The notes beneath the pieces are model-generated. The model was given only the letters and a program-made list of their open reading frames with translations, did not search any database and had not been told where the DNA came from. 64,000 nucleotides of DNA from an uncultured Lachnospiraceae bacterium (GTDB taxonomy: Bacteria > Bacillota > Clostridia > Lachnospirales > Lachnospiraceae). Location of the stretch: positions 114,143 through 178,142 of the forward strand of contig CANRNJ010000007.1 in assembly GCA_947631955.1 (NCBI GenBank). Direction: 5' to 3'. A program made the translations under genes and the position numbers. Positions 1 to 8,893 of the stretch are shown piece after piece; positions within the stretch are counted from its first letter, which is position 1, and each line of letters begins with the position of its first letter.

Positions 1-1
1 T

Positions 2-199
2 TACGACGGCGCAAACGACGGACTGGTGGCGGCCGAGAGCATGAAATGGGGCTCCGGATTCCACTCTCTGAGCGTTCCCAAAGGAAGAGGGATATCCCAC
101 GGCGACATGATCGACCTGAACAGGGAAAACATTCCCGGCTTCGATGTGCGGGAATTCTATGTGCGTCTGGTGCACGATTTAAAAGGGATGGGTTTTTGA
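2..199 (+). CDS. Triacylglycerol lipase-like alpha/beta hydrolase, C-terminal end
   Basis: Only the last 65 codons are inside the window; the gene starts upstream. The reading frame is open from base 2 to the TGA at 197-199. The residues NDGLV and, later, ISHGDMIDL resemble the end of small secreted or membrane-linked lipases, where the Asp of the NDG segment and the His of the SHGD segment complete the Ser-Asp-His triad. The nucleophile Ser must lie outside the window. It converges on the lipoprotein gene at 334. Family assignment is from motif memory and is moderately sure. Confidence 0.6.
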   Translation, partial: YDGANDGLVAAESMKWGSGFHSLSVPKGRGISHGDMIDLNRENIPGFDVREFYVRLVHDLKGMGF

Positions 200-240
200 C
201 CCCTCCCTTTTTATCCTGAATAAATCCCGCGTGTCCGTGC

Positions 241-319
241 CGTTTCCGGCAGGATCTCCTTCCCATGCGTTTCCGGCAGGATCTCCTTCCCGTGCCGTTT
301 CCGGCAGGATCTCTTTCCG
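241..319. repeat. Three tandem copies of a 24-bp GC-rich unit
   Basis: The unit beginning CGTTTCCGGCAGGATCTC occurs at 241-264, 268-291 and 296-319, with three- to four-base spacers; the third copy has two changes near its end. It fills the gap between two convergent genes. No obvious intrinsic terminator hairpin is formed. Function unknown; it could be a variable-number repeat. Confidence 0.8.
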
Positions 320-333
320 CGCTTTTCTATTCT

Positions 334-2778
334 CTACTCCGCCATATAGATGGCCAGCCTTTTCTCTATATCGCCGAGGGTATTTTCCAGAGAACGGTTT
401 CCCTGTATATATTCGCCGCCCAGCGTAAACACCGCATCCTCCATCACGCTGTCGCGGATGTAAGCGGTATCCACGGACGCAAGCTGATCCTTGAACGCCG
501 CGAGCTGTTCGGCCGTGGGGAAATATACGTCAAACTCCACCATATTGCCCTCTTCATCGGTGGTCACCCAGCCGCCGTATTCGTTATTCTCTCCCAATAC
601 GTCCTCCTTCGGCGTAAACTGTATGTCGAACGCCTTTTGATTAAAGGGGATCCCCTCATAGTTTCCCTGCGCCTCGGCGGACAGGAACACATCCATGAAC
701 TCCAATGCTTTCTCCGTCTGTCCCGACATGGCGTTGATGCCGAGCAGGGTATGGGGCATAAAGATACCGCTGCACTGTCCCTGCATCGGAACCGCCGCCG
801 TGTCCTCGTACCCTTCCGTTTTATCCACGGAAATGATCTGTTCGTATTCATATGTACTGGATATCCATCCCGCCAGCATATGGATCCCTCCGGTGATATA
901 ATCCATGATATCCATGTAAGCGCCCAAAGCGTACATACTGCCTTCATCCTCATAGGATTCCATTATTCTGTTATACCGCTCCACCGACTGCTGTACGACA
1001 TCCGCGTCCAGCCCTTCTCTCTGCGCTTCGTAGATCCGTCTGCACTGTTCCAGATACGCGCCGATGGCATCCATATCCATGCTTCCGTCCTCTTTGATCC
1101 ATTCCGGCGCGCTCGTCGCGGCAAACCATTGTAAGATGTGCTTCTCGCCGCACAGGTGAAGGATCAGATCGTCCGGGTACGCGCCGCGCATTTTCTCTAT
1201 GGCGTCGGCAATACCTGACATATCCGTCATATCTGCGGTATACCCGCTTCCGGCGGCAAGCACCGGCACAGACACGGTCGCCGGCGCCATATACGCTCTG
1301 CCGTCGATCATCATAGCTTCGGTCATATTGTCAAAGAGCGGCTCCGCCGCGCTGTACTGCTTCAGATAATCCGTCAGATCCAGCAGAAGTCCTTTTTCTA
1401 CATAGGAATCGATCGGCATATCGTCCAGTATGATCAAATCGGGGCCCTTGCCCGCCATGATCTCCGTGTTGAGTTTTTTCAGCGCGTCGTCCCTCGTCAC
1501 CGCGCTGCCGCTTCCCATGGCTGTTTCATAGGATACGAAGGTGTCCGCGTGGCTGCTCTGGTAATAGGAGATCGCCTGCCGGATATTGTCGTTTTCCTTC
1601 AGACTATAGACCGTCAGCATGTTTTCCGGCACGGACGGCACATTCGGGTCATAGGTAAACCGCACAAGCTTAGAGTTGGCGCACAGCGCCAGAAATACGT
1701 TTTCTTCCGGCTGCAGGACGGAAACCGTGGCCGCATATCTGGGGTTGCCAAGCAGCGACAGTTTGCCGTCAACCACCTGTTCCACCATGTTTCCGCCCAC
1801 CACATGCCGGTGGATGCCTTTCTGCCCTATCACATACACGGTGCCGTCCGCCGCAGGCATCAGCATCATATCGCCGTAATCGGTTCCGTTATAGTGGTGC
1901 CCGCTGTAATTCTCCGCCACAAAATCCTGCAGCACTTCATCCTCCACATAATCGCCCTTATCCAGATCATAGATCATCGGCGTTCTGACATCCTCCCAGT
2001 CACTGTCTATGTAGAGCAGATCATCCTTGACCCATATATAGGAAGAGTATTCGGGCGCCACCAGTTTTTCCGACGTGCCGTCCTGAAAGATCTGATAAAT
2101 GCCCGCAGCCGTCCGCGCAAAGAAACGGCCGTCGCCGCTGGAAACCACCTGATAAATATATTTGTCTTCTTCCGGCAGCGCAATGTCCACAGGCGTTTCC
2201 ACGCCGTCCGGCGTGATGAATTTCAGACTTGTATAGTAATCGTCCGCTCCTGCGTTTTGGCTGTCCGTTTCTGCATAATAGACCACCGCCATCGTTTTGT
2301 CGGGGCCCATGGCAAGCGACGTAATATATGCGTCCCCGCTGCCGTCCAAAGATTTGAACCACTCCGGCGTCTGCTCACTCCATGTGGAGCCTTTGTCCTC
2401 CGACACGAGAAAACCCGCACCATTATCCACAATGACAATGCTGCCGTCGTCCATCATACCCGCAAAAAGCGGACGCCACAACTCTGCCGGAAGCTCGATC
2501 TCTTCCTCCACATAACGCCCCATAGCAGTCTGGCCGCCGTCGGAACCGGCCGCATCCGTACCGTCTCCGGCAGATCCTTCTGCCGCGCCGTCCGTCGTAC
2601 CGTCCGCGCTGTCAGGCGAACCCGCGCAGCCCACCGCGCCAAACGCCATGGCCAGAGCCAGCAGCAGAGCCGGAACTCTGCTTTTTACCTTGTTCTTTAT
2701 GATCCCGTTTCGCTGCTTCTTTTTCGATTTTTCCGATTTTTTCTCCTGATTTCTTATCCCGATCTCTTTTTTTGCCAT
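334..2778 (-). CDS. Large lipoprotein: BNR/propeller-like N-part plus type 1 solute-binding C-part
   Basis: 814 residues when started at the ATG at 2776-2778, which has a GGAGGG ribosome binding site five bases upstream; the frame is open further upstream but without a better start. A long basic N-region is followed by a hydrophobic stretch and lipobox GAVGC with Cys near residue 51, so it should be anchored outside the membrane. A Gly/Ser/Asp-rich linker follows. Residues about 70-340 contain propeller-like pieces such as DKGSTWSE, and about 370-800 resemble an ABC sugar-binding protein (KGPDLIILD, YVEKGLLLDLTDYL). No permease genes adjoin it. It is divergent from the two-component system at 3002, so it may be the sensed or regulated partner (inference). 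Confidence 0.75.
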   Translation of the reverse strand: MAKKEIGIRNQEKKSEKSKKKQRNGIIKNKVKSRVPALLLALAMAFGAVGCAGSPDSADGTTDGAAEGSAGDGTDAAGSDGGQTAMGRYVEEEIELPAELWRPLFAGMMDDGSIVIVDNGAGFLVSEDKGSTWSEQTPEWFKSLDGSGDAYITSLAMGPDKTMAVVYYAETDSQNAGADDYYTSLKFITPDGVETPVDIALPEEDKYIYQVVSSGDGRFFARTAAGIYQIFQDGTSEKLVAPEYSSYIWVKDDLLYIDSDWEDVRTPMIYDLDKGDYVEDEVLQDFVAENYSGHHYNGTDYGDMMLMPAADGTVYVIGQKGIHRHVVGGNMVEQVVDGKLSLLGNPRYAATVSVLQPEENVFLALCANSKLVRFTYDPNVPSVPENMLTVYSLKENDNIRQAISYYQSSHADTFVSYETAMGSGSAVTRDDALKKLNTEIMAGKGPDLIILDDMPIDSYVEKGLLLDLTDYLKQYSAAEPLFDNMTEAMMIDGRAYMAPATVSVPVLAAGSGYTADMTDMSGIADAIEKMRGAYPDDLILHLCGEKHILQWFAATSAPEWIKEDGSMDMDAIGAYLEQCRRIYEAQREGLDADVVQQSVERYNRIMESYEDEGSMYALGAYMDIMDYITGGIHMLAGWISSTYEYEQIISVDKTEGYEDTAAVPMQGQCSGIFMPHTLLGINAMSGQTEKALEFMDVFLSAEAQGNYEGIPFNQKAFDIQFTPKEDVLGENNEYGGWVTTDEEGNMVEFDVYFPTAEQLAAFKDQLASVDTAYIRDSVMEDAVFTLGGEYIQGNRSLENTLGDIEKRLAIYMAE

Positions 2779-2874
2779 AACTACCCTCCGTCGCCAAATT
2801 TTTGAGTTTTCTGCGCTTTCTGCGCTGTGAATCCTGTTTTTTACCGGCAAAAACAGCATAACAGAGCAATCTCT

Positions 2875-2916
2875 AATATTTCTCTAACAGATATTAAGAA
2901 ATTCTTAGAGAATATT
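2875..2916. promoter_or_regulatory. Imperfect dyad in the divergent lipoprotein / response-regulator promoter region
   Basis: AATATTTCTCTAA (2875-2887) is almost the reverse complement of TTAGAGAATATT (2905-2916). The dyad sits in an A/T-rich spacer between two divergent genes, where a response-regulator operator would be expected. A TAAGAT box near 2932 could be the -10 element for the rightward genes. Binding by the adjacent regulator is inference. Confidence 0.4.
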
Positions 2917-3001
2917 TAAAGATTCGTATGGTAAGATATTAGTGTGGGTTTCGATCCTTTCGACGCCCGGTCATAAAACGAGAGCAAAAGGAGCATCCCC
3001 T

Positions 3002-3730
3002 ATGCGTATATTACTCGCCGAAGACGATAAAAACCTGAATAAAGCGATCACATGGCAGCTAAAACGGCAGGGCTACACCGTGGACTCCTGTTATGACGGC
3101 GAGGAAGCGCTCTATTACGGCACGCAGAACATCTACGATGTGATCCTTCTCGACCGTATGCTTCCCGGATGCAACGGCACAGACGTACTGACCTCGCTGC
3201 GCAGGAAATCCTGCAGCGTTCCCGTCATACTGATCACGGCGCTCGGCACATTGCAGGACAAAATAGAGGGGCTGGATCTGGGCGCGGACGATTATCTCGT
3301 GAAACCTTTTGAGTTTGAAGAACTGCTGGCCAGGATCCGCTGCGTCACCCGGCGCCCCGGCACGCTGACGCCGCAGTCCGACTTCCTGTGCTGCCATGAC
3401 GTTACATGGTCCGCGCGCGATATGTGCCTCACCGGTCCCGCAGGCGCCACAACCCTCTCCAAACGGGAAGGACATCTCATGGAAAGCCTGCTGCATATGC
3501 CCGGCCAAACGCTCTCCCGCGAAATGCTCCTGTTAAAAGTCTGGGGCCCTGACAGCGACGTGGAAGACGGCAATCTGGACAATTATATTTATTTTCTGCG
3601 CAGACGTCTTAAGACGGTCCGAAGCGCCCTGCAGATCAAGACCATACGCGGCGTAGGCTACAAACTGTCCTTTGATTCCGAGGCAGCCGCTCCCACGGAA
3701 AAAGGAACAGCGCCTTCCGACCACGATTAA
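3002..3730 (+). CDS. OmpR/PhoB-family response regulator
   Basis: 242 residues from the ATG at 3002, preceded by AAAGGAG. The receiver domain (1-120) has the acidic pair LAEDD, the phospho-acceptor Asp in VILLDRMLPG, the Thr/Ser position in LITALGT and the Lys in DDYLVKPF. The C-terminal winged helix (about 135-230) carries LSKREGHLMESLL and the typical IRGVGYKL ending. It should bind DNA as a phosphorylated dimer. The kinase gene follows 13 bases after the stop. The divergent lipoprotein gene and the dyad between them are likely targets. Confidence 0.93.
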   Translation: MRILLAEDDKNLNKAITWQLKRQGYTVDSCYDGEEALYYGTQNIYDVILLDRMLPGCNGTDVLTSLRRKSCSVPVILITALGTLQDKIEGLDLGADDYLVKPFEFEELLARIRCVTRRPGTLTPQSDFLCCHDVTWSARDMCLTGPAGATTLSKREGHLMESLLHMPGQTLSREMLLLKVWGPDSDVEDGNLDNYIYFLRRRLKTVRSALQIKTIRGVGYKLSFDSEAAAPTEKGTAPSDHD

Positions 3731-3743
3731 AGAAAGGCACGCC

Positions 3744-5051
3744 ATGTTTCGTAAAGCACATTTCTTTTTTACCGCGCTGTACGGCGGCACGACATCCGCT
3801 ATCATCGTTATCCTGTCACTGTTCTATCTGTATACCTCCCAGAAGAACCTGTGGGAGAACCTGTTCGATTCGTTTGAAAATGACATCGGAACGATCGCCG
3901 CAAGCCTCGAACAGTCCTCCGACGTATCCATGCAATGGCTCGCGGGCATAGAGTTTCAAAACAGCTATGAGATATTTATCATCGACAACAACGTCCCTTT
4001 TCTGTATAACACGCTTCACGACCGGACAGGCGGCGGAAGCCTGACGCTGCTCACGGAAAGCCTGAACGCCGGAAGCGGCACGTCCGCGTCCACAGATACC
4101 GCGTCCCATGTAAACAATTATTCCGGCATCCGGCACTCCGAATACCGCTTTCATTCCCCTTCCGCCAACCGGTACTATTTCTGCTCCCTGATCAACATGG
4201 AACGGGATTCCTCCGCCTCGCAGATCGTGATCTTGGACTCTCTGGAATCGGTTCAGGAGTCCATCCGAAAACAGCGCCTGCTTTTCCTGTGTCTTGATCT
4301 GGGCGCGGCCGCCGTACTGTTTACGCTCGCATGGTTTTTTACGGGCTTTCTTCTGAAACCGCTCCGCGAAAACCACGAAAAACAGACCCGGTTTATCGCC
4401 GCCGCATCACATGAACTGCGCACGCCCCTGGCCGTTATCCTCGCAAGCAGCGAGTGCTGCCGGACCTCCGATGAGGCACAGCGGGACGGCTTTTTCCAGA
4501 CCATCGCCAAGGAAGGCCGCCGGATGAACAATCTTATCAACGATATGCTGACGCTCACCCGCGCCGACATACAGAATTTTCCCTTAAACCGCCGGCCGTC
4601 GGAACTGGATACGATCTGCCTGAACGCATACGAATCCTTTGAACCGCTGTGCCGCAGGGAAGGTCTGTCCCTGTCGCTTGTCCTGCCGGATGCGCCAATA
4701 GAACGCTGTACATGCGATCCCGACGGCATCGCGCAGGCGCTGTCCGTCCTTCTGCACAATGCCATCAGCTACACCCCGCCCGGCGGCTTTGTCCGGCTGA
4801 CACTCAGCTACCATAAAGACCGCCATGCCTCCTTTGAGATCACCGTATCCGACACAGGCATCGGCATATCGGATGAAGATAAACGGCACATTTTTGACCG
4901 GTTTTACCGCTCGGAAAAATCCAGAAGCTCCAAAGAACATTTCGGGCTTGGACTGGCCATCGCCCACGAGATCATACGGTCCCATCACGGAAGCATTACC
5001 GTGCAGGACAACCCCGGAGGCGGGAGCGTCTTTACGGTCAGGCTGCCGTGA
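3744..5051 (+). CDS. Membrane sensor histidine kinase
   Basis: 435 residues starting at ATG 3744 just after the regulator stop; a longer in-frame start inside the regulator gene is unlikely. Two membrane segments (about residues 8-32 and 182-208) enclose an extracellular sensor region of about 150 residues with no recognised fold. The H-box HELRTPLAVIL holds the phosphorylated His; the N-box LLHNAISYTPPGG, G1 DTGIGI and G2 GLGLAIAHEI motifs form the HATPase domain. No HAMP domain is obvious. It should phosphorylate the preceding regulator; the signal is unknown. Confidence 0.93.
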   Translation: MFRKAHFFFTALYGGTTSAIIVILSLFYLYTSQKNLWENLFDSFENDIGTIAASLEQSSDVSMQWLAGIEFQNSYEIFIIDNNVPFLYNTLHDRTGGGSLTLLTESLNAGSGTSASTDTASHVNNYSGIRHSEYRFHSPSANRYYFCSLINMERDSSASQIVILDSLESVQESIRKQRLLFLCLDLGAAAVLFTLAWFFTGFLLKPLRENHEKQTRFIAAASHELRTPLAVILASSECCRTSDEAQRDGFFQTIAKEGRRMNNLINDMLTLTRADIQNFPLNRRPSELDTICLNAYESFEPLCRREGLSLSLVLPDAPIERCTCDPDGIAQALSVLLHNAISYTPPGGFVRLTLSYHKDRHASFEITVSDTGIGISDEDKRHIFDRFYRSEKSRSSKEHFGLGLAIAHEIIRSHHGSITVQDNPGGGSVFTVRLP

Positions 5052-5054
5052 CAC

Positions 5055-5083
5055 TTGAATTTATTATGGGAATCCCCTATACT
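5055..5083 (+). promoter_or_regulatory. Promoter ahead of the 59-residue protein
   Basis: TTGAAT (5055-5060) and TATACT (5078-5083) are separated by 17 bases. The first box begins five bases after the kinase stop, so the small gene probably has its own transcript whose leader contains the repeated hairpins at 5087-5134. Confidence 0.6.
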
Positions 5084-5086
5084 GTA

Positions 5087-5134
5087 AGTAAATCCCTGCG
5101 GGATTAACTTAGTAAATCCTTTCGGGATTAACTT
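5087..5134 (+). repeat. Two direct 24-bp repeats, each a small hairpin
   Basis: Copies at 5087-5110 and 5111-5134 differ only at two loop positions. Each contains AATCC and GGATT arms around a three- or four-base loop. They lie in the inferred leader of the small gene at 5180 and could bind a protein or affect RNA stability; no known riboswitch was recognised. Confidence 0.65.
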
Positions 5135-5179
5135 GTAAATTTTTGCAAAAACTGTTTGATTTGAAAGGAGAAAGTCATC

Positions 5180-5359
5180 ATGGCAGATACAACCCCTTCC
5201 GTATTTTTCCCGTCCAACAAATTCGAGGCGCTCACGCTGCTTTATCTGCAGCAGCAGGATTTATCGGGACTAACGCCGGAGCAGGTCCTTGACAAATATC
5301 AGGACGCCTATTCAAAAATGCGCGATCACGAGAGAGCAAAAGGACAGGTCCAATATTAA
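5180..5359 (+). CDS. Small 59-residue protein, function unknown
   Basis: ATG at 5180 follows GAAAGGAG at good spacing and the frame ends at TAA 5357-5359, directly before an intrinsic terminator. The product is soluble, with a predicted helical segment KFEALTLLYLQQQDLSGL and a charged tail; it has no signal peptide or membrane segment. Own promoter, own ribosome binding site and terminator support a real gene. I do not recognise the family. Confidence 0.75.
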   Translation: MADTTPSVFFPSNKFEALTLLYLQQQDLSGLTPEQVLDKYQDAYSKMRDHERAKGQVQY

Positions 5360-5391
5360 AAAGGCGCAGACCAACCGGCCTGCGTCTTTTT
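5358..5391. terminator. Bidirectional intrinsic terminator between convergent genes
   Basis: A stem formed by GGCGCAG and CTGCGTC is flanked by A-run and T-run on opposite sides. It can end the small-protein transcript (plus) and the SDR transcript (minus). Confidence 0.8.
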
Positions 5392-5426
5392 ACCCGTTCT
5401 GCACTCCTGCAGAAACTGCGTCTGCA

Positions 5427-6185
5427 TCAAAGGCTTGCGCCGAAATCCGTCACCATGATCTGCCCCGTCATAGCACGGGATTCATCACTCGCAAGGAACA
5501 GCAGGATGTTCGCCACATCTTCCGGCATACACGGCTGCGTGCGCAGATTGGAATGAGTGGACATTGCGCCGAACATATCCTGATCCAAGGCATCGGCCTT
5601 CATAGAGGAAGTCATAGGCGTTACGATCGTTCCGGGGCATACCGCGTTGCAGCGGATCCCCTGCGCCTGAAAACGCAGCGCCGTGTGTTTGGTCACGCCG
5701 ATAATGGCAGCCTTGGAGGAAACATAAGCTGCGCCGCCGCAGCCCTCATATCCCGCTACAGAAGCCACATTGACGATGCTTGCGCCTGCCTTCATCCTGC
5801 TGCTTGCGGCACGCATACAGCGCATCGTACCTTTCTGGTTCGTTTCCACGATCCTGTCCAGATCCTCGTCGGAAAAACGGTCGATCGGTTTTAACCCCTC
5901 TTCGAGGATTCCCGCATTGTTGACAAGAATATCGATCTTACCGAACTTGTCCATAACAGTCTGCATCAGACGTTCCGGATCCTCCGGCTTGGAAATATCG
6001 GTAGAGATGGCAAGCACGGTCCCGCCCGCCTGTTTGATCTCGTCCGCGATCTGTTCAAGCGCCGCCTCTCTGCGGGCGGTAATGACAACGGCCGCGCCTT
6101 CTGCGGCAAACAGTTTGGCGGTCGCGGCGCCTACGCCGGAATTACCGCCTGTGATAACAGCTACCTTGTCTTTTAATCGATTCAT
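5427..6185 (-). CDS. Short-chain dehydrogenase/reductase
   Basis: 252 residues, normal length for a classical SDR. The N-terminal cofactor motif TGGNSGVGAA, the NNAG motif (LVNNAGIL) and the catalytic Ser...YxxxK set (NVASVAGYEG, then AAYVSSKAA) are all intact, so it should be an active NAD(P)-dependent oxidoreductase. The C-terminus GQIMVTDFGASL is typical. The substrate cannot be read from sequence and no pathway neighbours are adjacent. It is a single gene between two terminators. Confidence 0.9.
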   Translation of the reverse strand: MNRLKDKVAVITGGNSGVGAATAKLFAAEGAAVVITARREAALEQIADEIKQAGGTVLAISTDISKPEDPERLMQTVMDKFGKIDILVNNAGILEEGLKPIDRFSDEDLDRIVETNQKGTMRCMRAASSRMKAGASIVNVASVAGYEGCGGAAYVSSKAAIIGVTKHTALRFQAQGIRCNAVCPGTIVTPMTSSMKADALDQDMFGAMSTHSNLRTQPCMPEDVANILLFLASDESRAMTGQIMVTDFGASL

Positions 6186-6446
6186 GGTTCTCCTCCTTTT
6201 ACATGATAATAGAATGTTTTTGATCCGCTTTTGTATGAATGAATGATGATAACAATCTTATTATATCGGTTCTGAGGGTGCAGGGCAAGTAGAGATGGTA
6301 TGAAAAATACTTATTGGCGGTGGTTTTGTGTGGGACTGGGATGAATCATATTTGACTGGGATAAATTTTTTTGATATATTTAGGCAGGAGGGTTATGCTA
6401 TGGAAAACTAAAATATGTTTATGTCAACACAACATCGTATCATTTG
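6186..6446. other. Non-coding spacer
   Basis: About 260 bases with no convincing gene. It contains the SDR promoter region and a short direct repeat with GACTGGGAT (near 6333 and 6356). A 32-codon frame beginning after GGAGGG near 6398 runs through the tRNA and is probably chance. Confidence 0.5.
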
Positions 6447-6470
6447 AAAAGGGACCCAACAGGTCCCTTT
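6447..6470 (-). terminator. Intrinsic terminator of tRNA-Leu
   Basis: GGGACC and GGTCCC arms around a short loop with runs of A and T on either side lie immediately 3' of the minus-strand tRNA gene; it can work in both directions. Confidence 0.8.
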
Positions 6471-6474
6471 TTTA

Positions 6475-6554
<80 letters not shown>

Positions 6555-6629
6555 TGAAATATACTCCACTCCCGCATCTAAAAGCAGGATCAAAGCCGTT
6601 ATGTATCATATCATCCAGACAGGGCTCTG

Positions 6630-8009
6630 TCAATCCTGACCCGCCTGCTCTTCCCCGATGCGGTTAATGACTTTGTTCCCCATGCGGATGCGGAAAACGA
6701 TGGTCATACTGAGGGACATCAGCTCGGCGATGGGAAACGCCCACCACACATAGTCCACATTACCCAGCCTCGACAGCAGATACGCAATCGGAATCAATAC
6801 CACAAGCTGTCTGGCCACCGACACCAACATACTGTACACACCGTTGCCAAGCGCCTGAAACACCGAACCTTCTATGATACAGAAACCCGCCAGAAGAAAA
6901 CTTATGCTGATCGTGCGCAGCGCGGGAACCCCGATGGCAAGCATCGTTTCCGATGCATCAAACAGCGCGAACAGCTGTGCAGGAAATATCTGGAATACCA
7001 AAAAGCCGACAAACATAATACTGACCGCATAAATCACGCTGAGTTTGATGGTTTTTAACAGCCGCTCTTTTTTTGCCGCGCCATAGTTGTAAGCAACGAT
7101 CGGCACCATGCCGTTATTCAGTCCGAAGATCGGCATAAAAACAAAACTCTGCAGTTTGAAATAGACGCCAAACACAGCGGCCGCCGTAGAGGTAAATACG
7201 ATCAAGATCCTGTTCATACAGTAGGTCATCAGCGATCCGATCGCCTGCATGATAATGGAAGGGATACCCACCACATAGATCTGCCCGATCATAGACAGAT
7301 CCGGTTTGAATCCCTTAAAACGCAGTTGAATATCCGTATTTTTCTTCAGATTAAGGATCAGGGCGATAATGCCCGCCACGATCTGGCCAAACACGGTTGC
7401 CGCCGCCGCGCCTGCAACTCCCATCTTGGGAAAGCCAAAATAACCGAAAATCAGTATCGGATCCATAATGATATTGATGATCGCGCCCGTTCCCTGCGTA
7501 AACATGGTATAAAGCGTCCTGCCCGTGGACTGCAGAAGTCTTTCAAAAATAAACTGTGCATAAACGCCGAAACCGAAACAGCAAACAATCGTCAAATACT
7601 GGCAGCCATAGCCGATGATCTGCGCATCGTCCGTCTGGCTCATGTAAAAAGGTCTGACCGCAAAAAGGCCCACCAACAGAAAAATCACAAAATTGACGCA
7701 TGCGAGGAACACGCCGTTGACCGCCGCTTTGTTTGCCCTGTCATAATCTTTTTCTCCCAGTGCCTTGGACAGCACGGCATTGACACCGACGCCCATACCG
7801 CCGCCCAGAGCGATCATCAGCGTCTGCAGCGGGAAAGCAAGGGAAACCGCCGTAAGGGCGTTTTCGTTGATCCTCGACACAAAAATGCTGTCAACCACGT
7901 TATATAACGCCTGCACCAACATGGACACCATCATCGGGAACGACATCGTAAGCAGCAGCTTGTTTACGGGCATGACGCCCATCTTATTTTCTTCTCTGAT
8001 CTCTTCCAT
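6630..8009 (-). CDS. MATE-family multidrug/metabolite exporter
   Basis: 459 residues with about 12 hydrophobic segments, the usual MATE size. Diagnostic pieces are SFPMMVSMLVQALYNVVDSIFVSR near the N-terminus and LTAVSLAFPLQTLMIALG. It should exchange Na+ or H+ for organic compounds across the membrane. Start is ATG at 8007-8009 after AGAGAGGTG. A hairpin plus T-run lies only about 34 bases upstream of the start, so the transcript may be attenuated. Confidence 0.92.
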   Translation of the reverse strand: MEEIREENKMGVMPVNKLLLTMSFPMMVSMLVQALYNVVDSIFVSRINENALTAVSLAFPLQTLMIALGGGMGVGVNAVLSKALGEKDYDRANKAAVNGVFLACVNFVIFLLVGLFAVRPFYMSQTDDAQIIGYGCQYLTIVCCFGFGVYAQFIFERLLQSTGRTLYTMFTQGTGAIINIIMDPILIFGYFGFPKMGVAGAAAATVFGQIVAGIIALILNLKKNTDIQLRFKGFKPDLSMIGQIYVVGIPSIIMQAIGSLMTYCMNRILIVFTSTAAAVFGVYFKLQSFVFMPIFGLNNGMVPIVAYNYGAAKKERLLKTIKLSVIYAVSIMFVGFLVFQIFPAQLFALFDASETMLAIGVPALRTISISFLLAGFCIIEGSVFQALGNGVYSMLVSVARQLVVLIPIAYLLSRLGNVDYVWWAFPIAELMSLSMTIVFRIRMGNKVINRIGEEQAGQD

Positions 8010-8042
8010 AGATACACCTCTCTATTTACAAAAAGTTAAGCG

Positions 8043-8071
8043 AAAAAATGAGTCCGGAACAACCGAACTCA
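8043..8071 (-). terminator. Intrinsic terminator / possible attenuator upstream of the MATE gene
   Basis: On the minus strand TGAGTTCGG and CCGGACTCA form a nine-pair stem followed by six T. The MATE start codon is about 34 bases downstream, leaving no room for a separate promoter, so a transcript reaching the gene must pass this element. Confidence 0.6.
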
Positions 8072-8165
8072 CATCCTCAAAGAAATCCCCGCCTATAAGC
8101 TTAGAGCCTATTCAATGAACAACAACCCTGCCTAGACAAACACCTCAGAGAAAAAATCAGCGTCT

Positions 8166-8459
8166 TCAACTCTCTGTTCCAAAAGGCTGTTCTTCATCCG
8201 ATCCACTTTCCATATATGCTTCGGGATCATTAACACCGTCCACCAGATATGCATGATTTTCAATCATTTCAAGAGTTTCATCATAAGATAACTCCTGCTT
8301 ATCACCAATGAAATGGAAAGTTACAATCATGCTGTCTTCATAAAGATATACCTTATCGACAAAAATGTCAAGTACATAACGCCTTGCATCTTCATCACCT
8401 TGCTTTTCTTTTATCTTTTCTGCATCCGTGCAGCCGGATAATGTATCTCTTCTTCGCCC
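8166..8459 (-). pseudogene. Serine recombinase C-terminal remnant
   Basis: An open stretch without a good start encodes RRYVLDIFVDKVYLYED and ends with TGA at 8166-8168. This resembles the extreme C-terminus of large serine recombinases (resolvase/recombinase of mobile elements). The catalytic N-terminal domain is missing, so it is a leftover of a lost mobile element. It abuts the Rpn-like remnant at 8509. Confidence 0.55.
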
Positions 8460-8508
8460 TCATTCCTGCTCTGTATCTGATAGACTTTCTTCATCAGGAA
8501 CACGCCTG

Positions 8509-8850
8509 TTACTTTACAAGCAGTTCCTCACGCTCCGCAAGCCACTCACGGACTGTATCTATGCCTGCTTCTACAGCATAGGCTATTTTTTCAATAGGAA
8601 GCTCCATATCCTGCAGCTTATACGCTGTTTCTTTGGCCTGTTCCATCCTGCCCGCTGAAAGTCCTTTATTATAAACACCAACACTCAAGTTGCACACACT
8701 CTGCACCTCCTCGCTCATTTCCCTGCCCACACTGATCTTAAACTCATTCTTAAGCGCATCCAGCTTATCCTCATAACTAAGATCCGCAGAAAACATCTTA
8801 CTCAACAGCCGGACTGCATCATCCCCGCTGTTTTCTCCAAATCTATACCT
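8509..8850 (-). pseudogene. Rpn-type PD-(D/E)XK nuclease/transposase, C-terminal remnant
   Basis: The frame is open from a TAA at 8851-8853 to the stop at 8509 and includes LLSKMFSADLSYEDKLDALK, then a helical tail with Ala/Glu repeats (SAGRMEQAKETAYKLQ). This matches the C-terminal third of the Rpn/PD-(D/E)XK transposase-like family common in Clostridia. The nuclease core is absent. It lies directly beyond the end of the glycan operon. Confidence 0.6.
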
Positions 8851-8893
8851 TTATCTTATCATTGCTTTGGGCATAATGCAATAAGCACAGCAG

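Noticed and set aside
1549..2805. 418-codon plus-strand open frame opposite the lipoprotein gene
   Set aside because: It is the antisense shadow of a well-supported gene, rich in His/Arg/Ile as such shadows are, and lacks motifs and a ribosome binding site.
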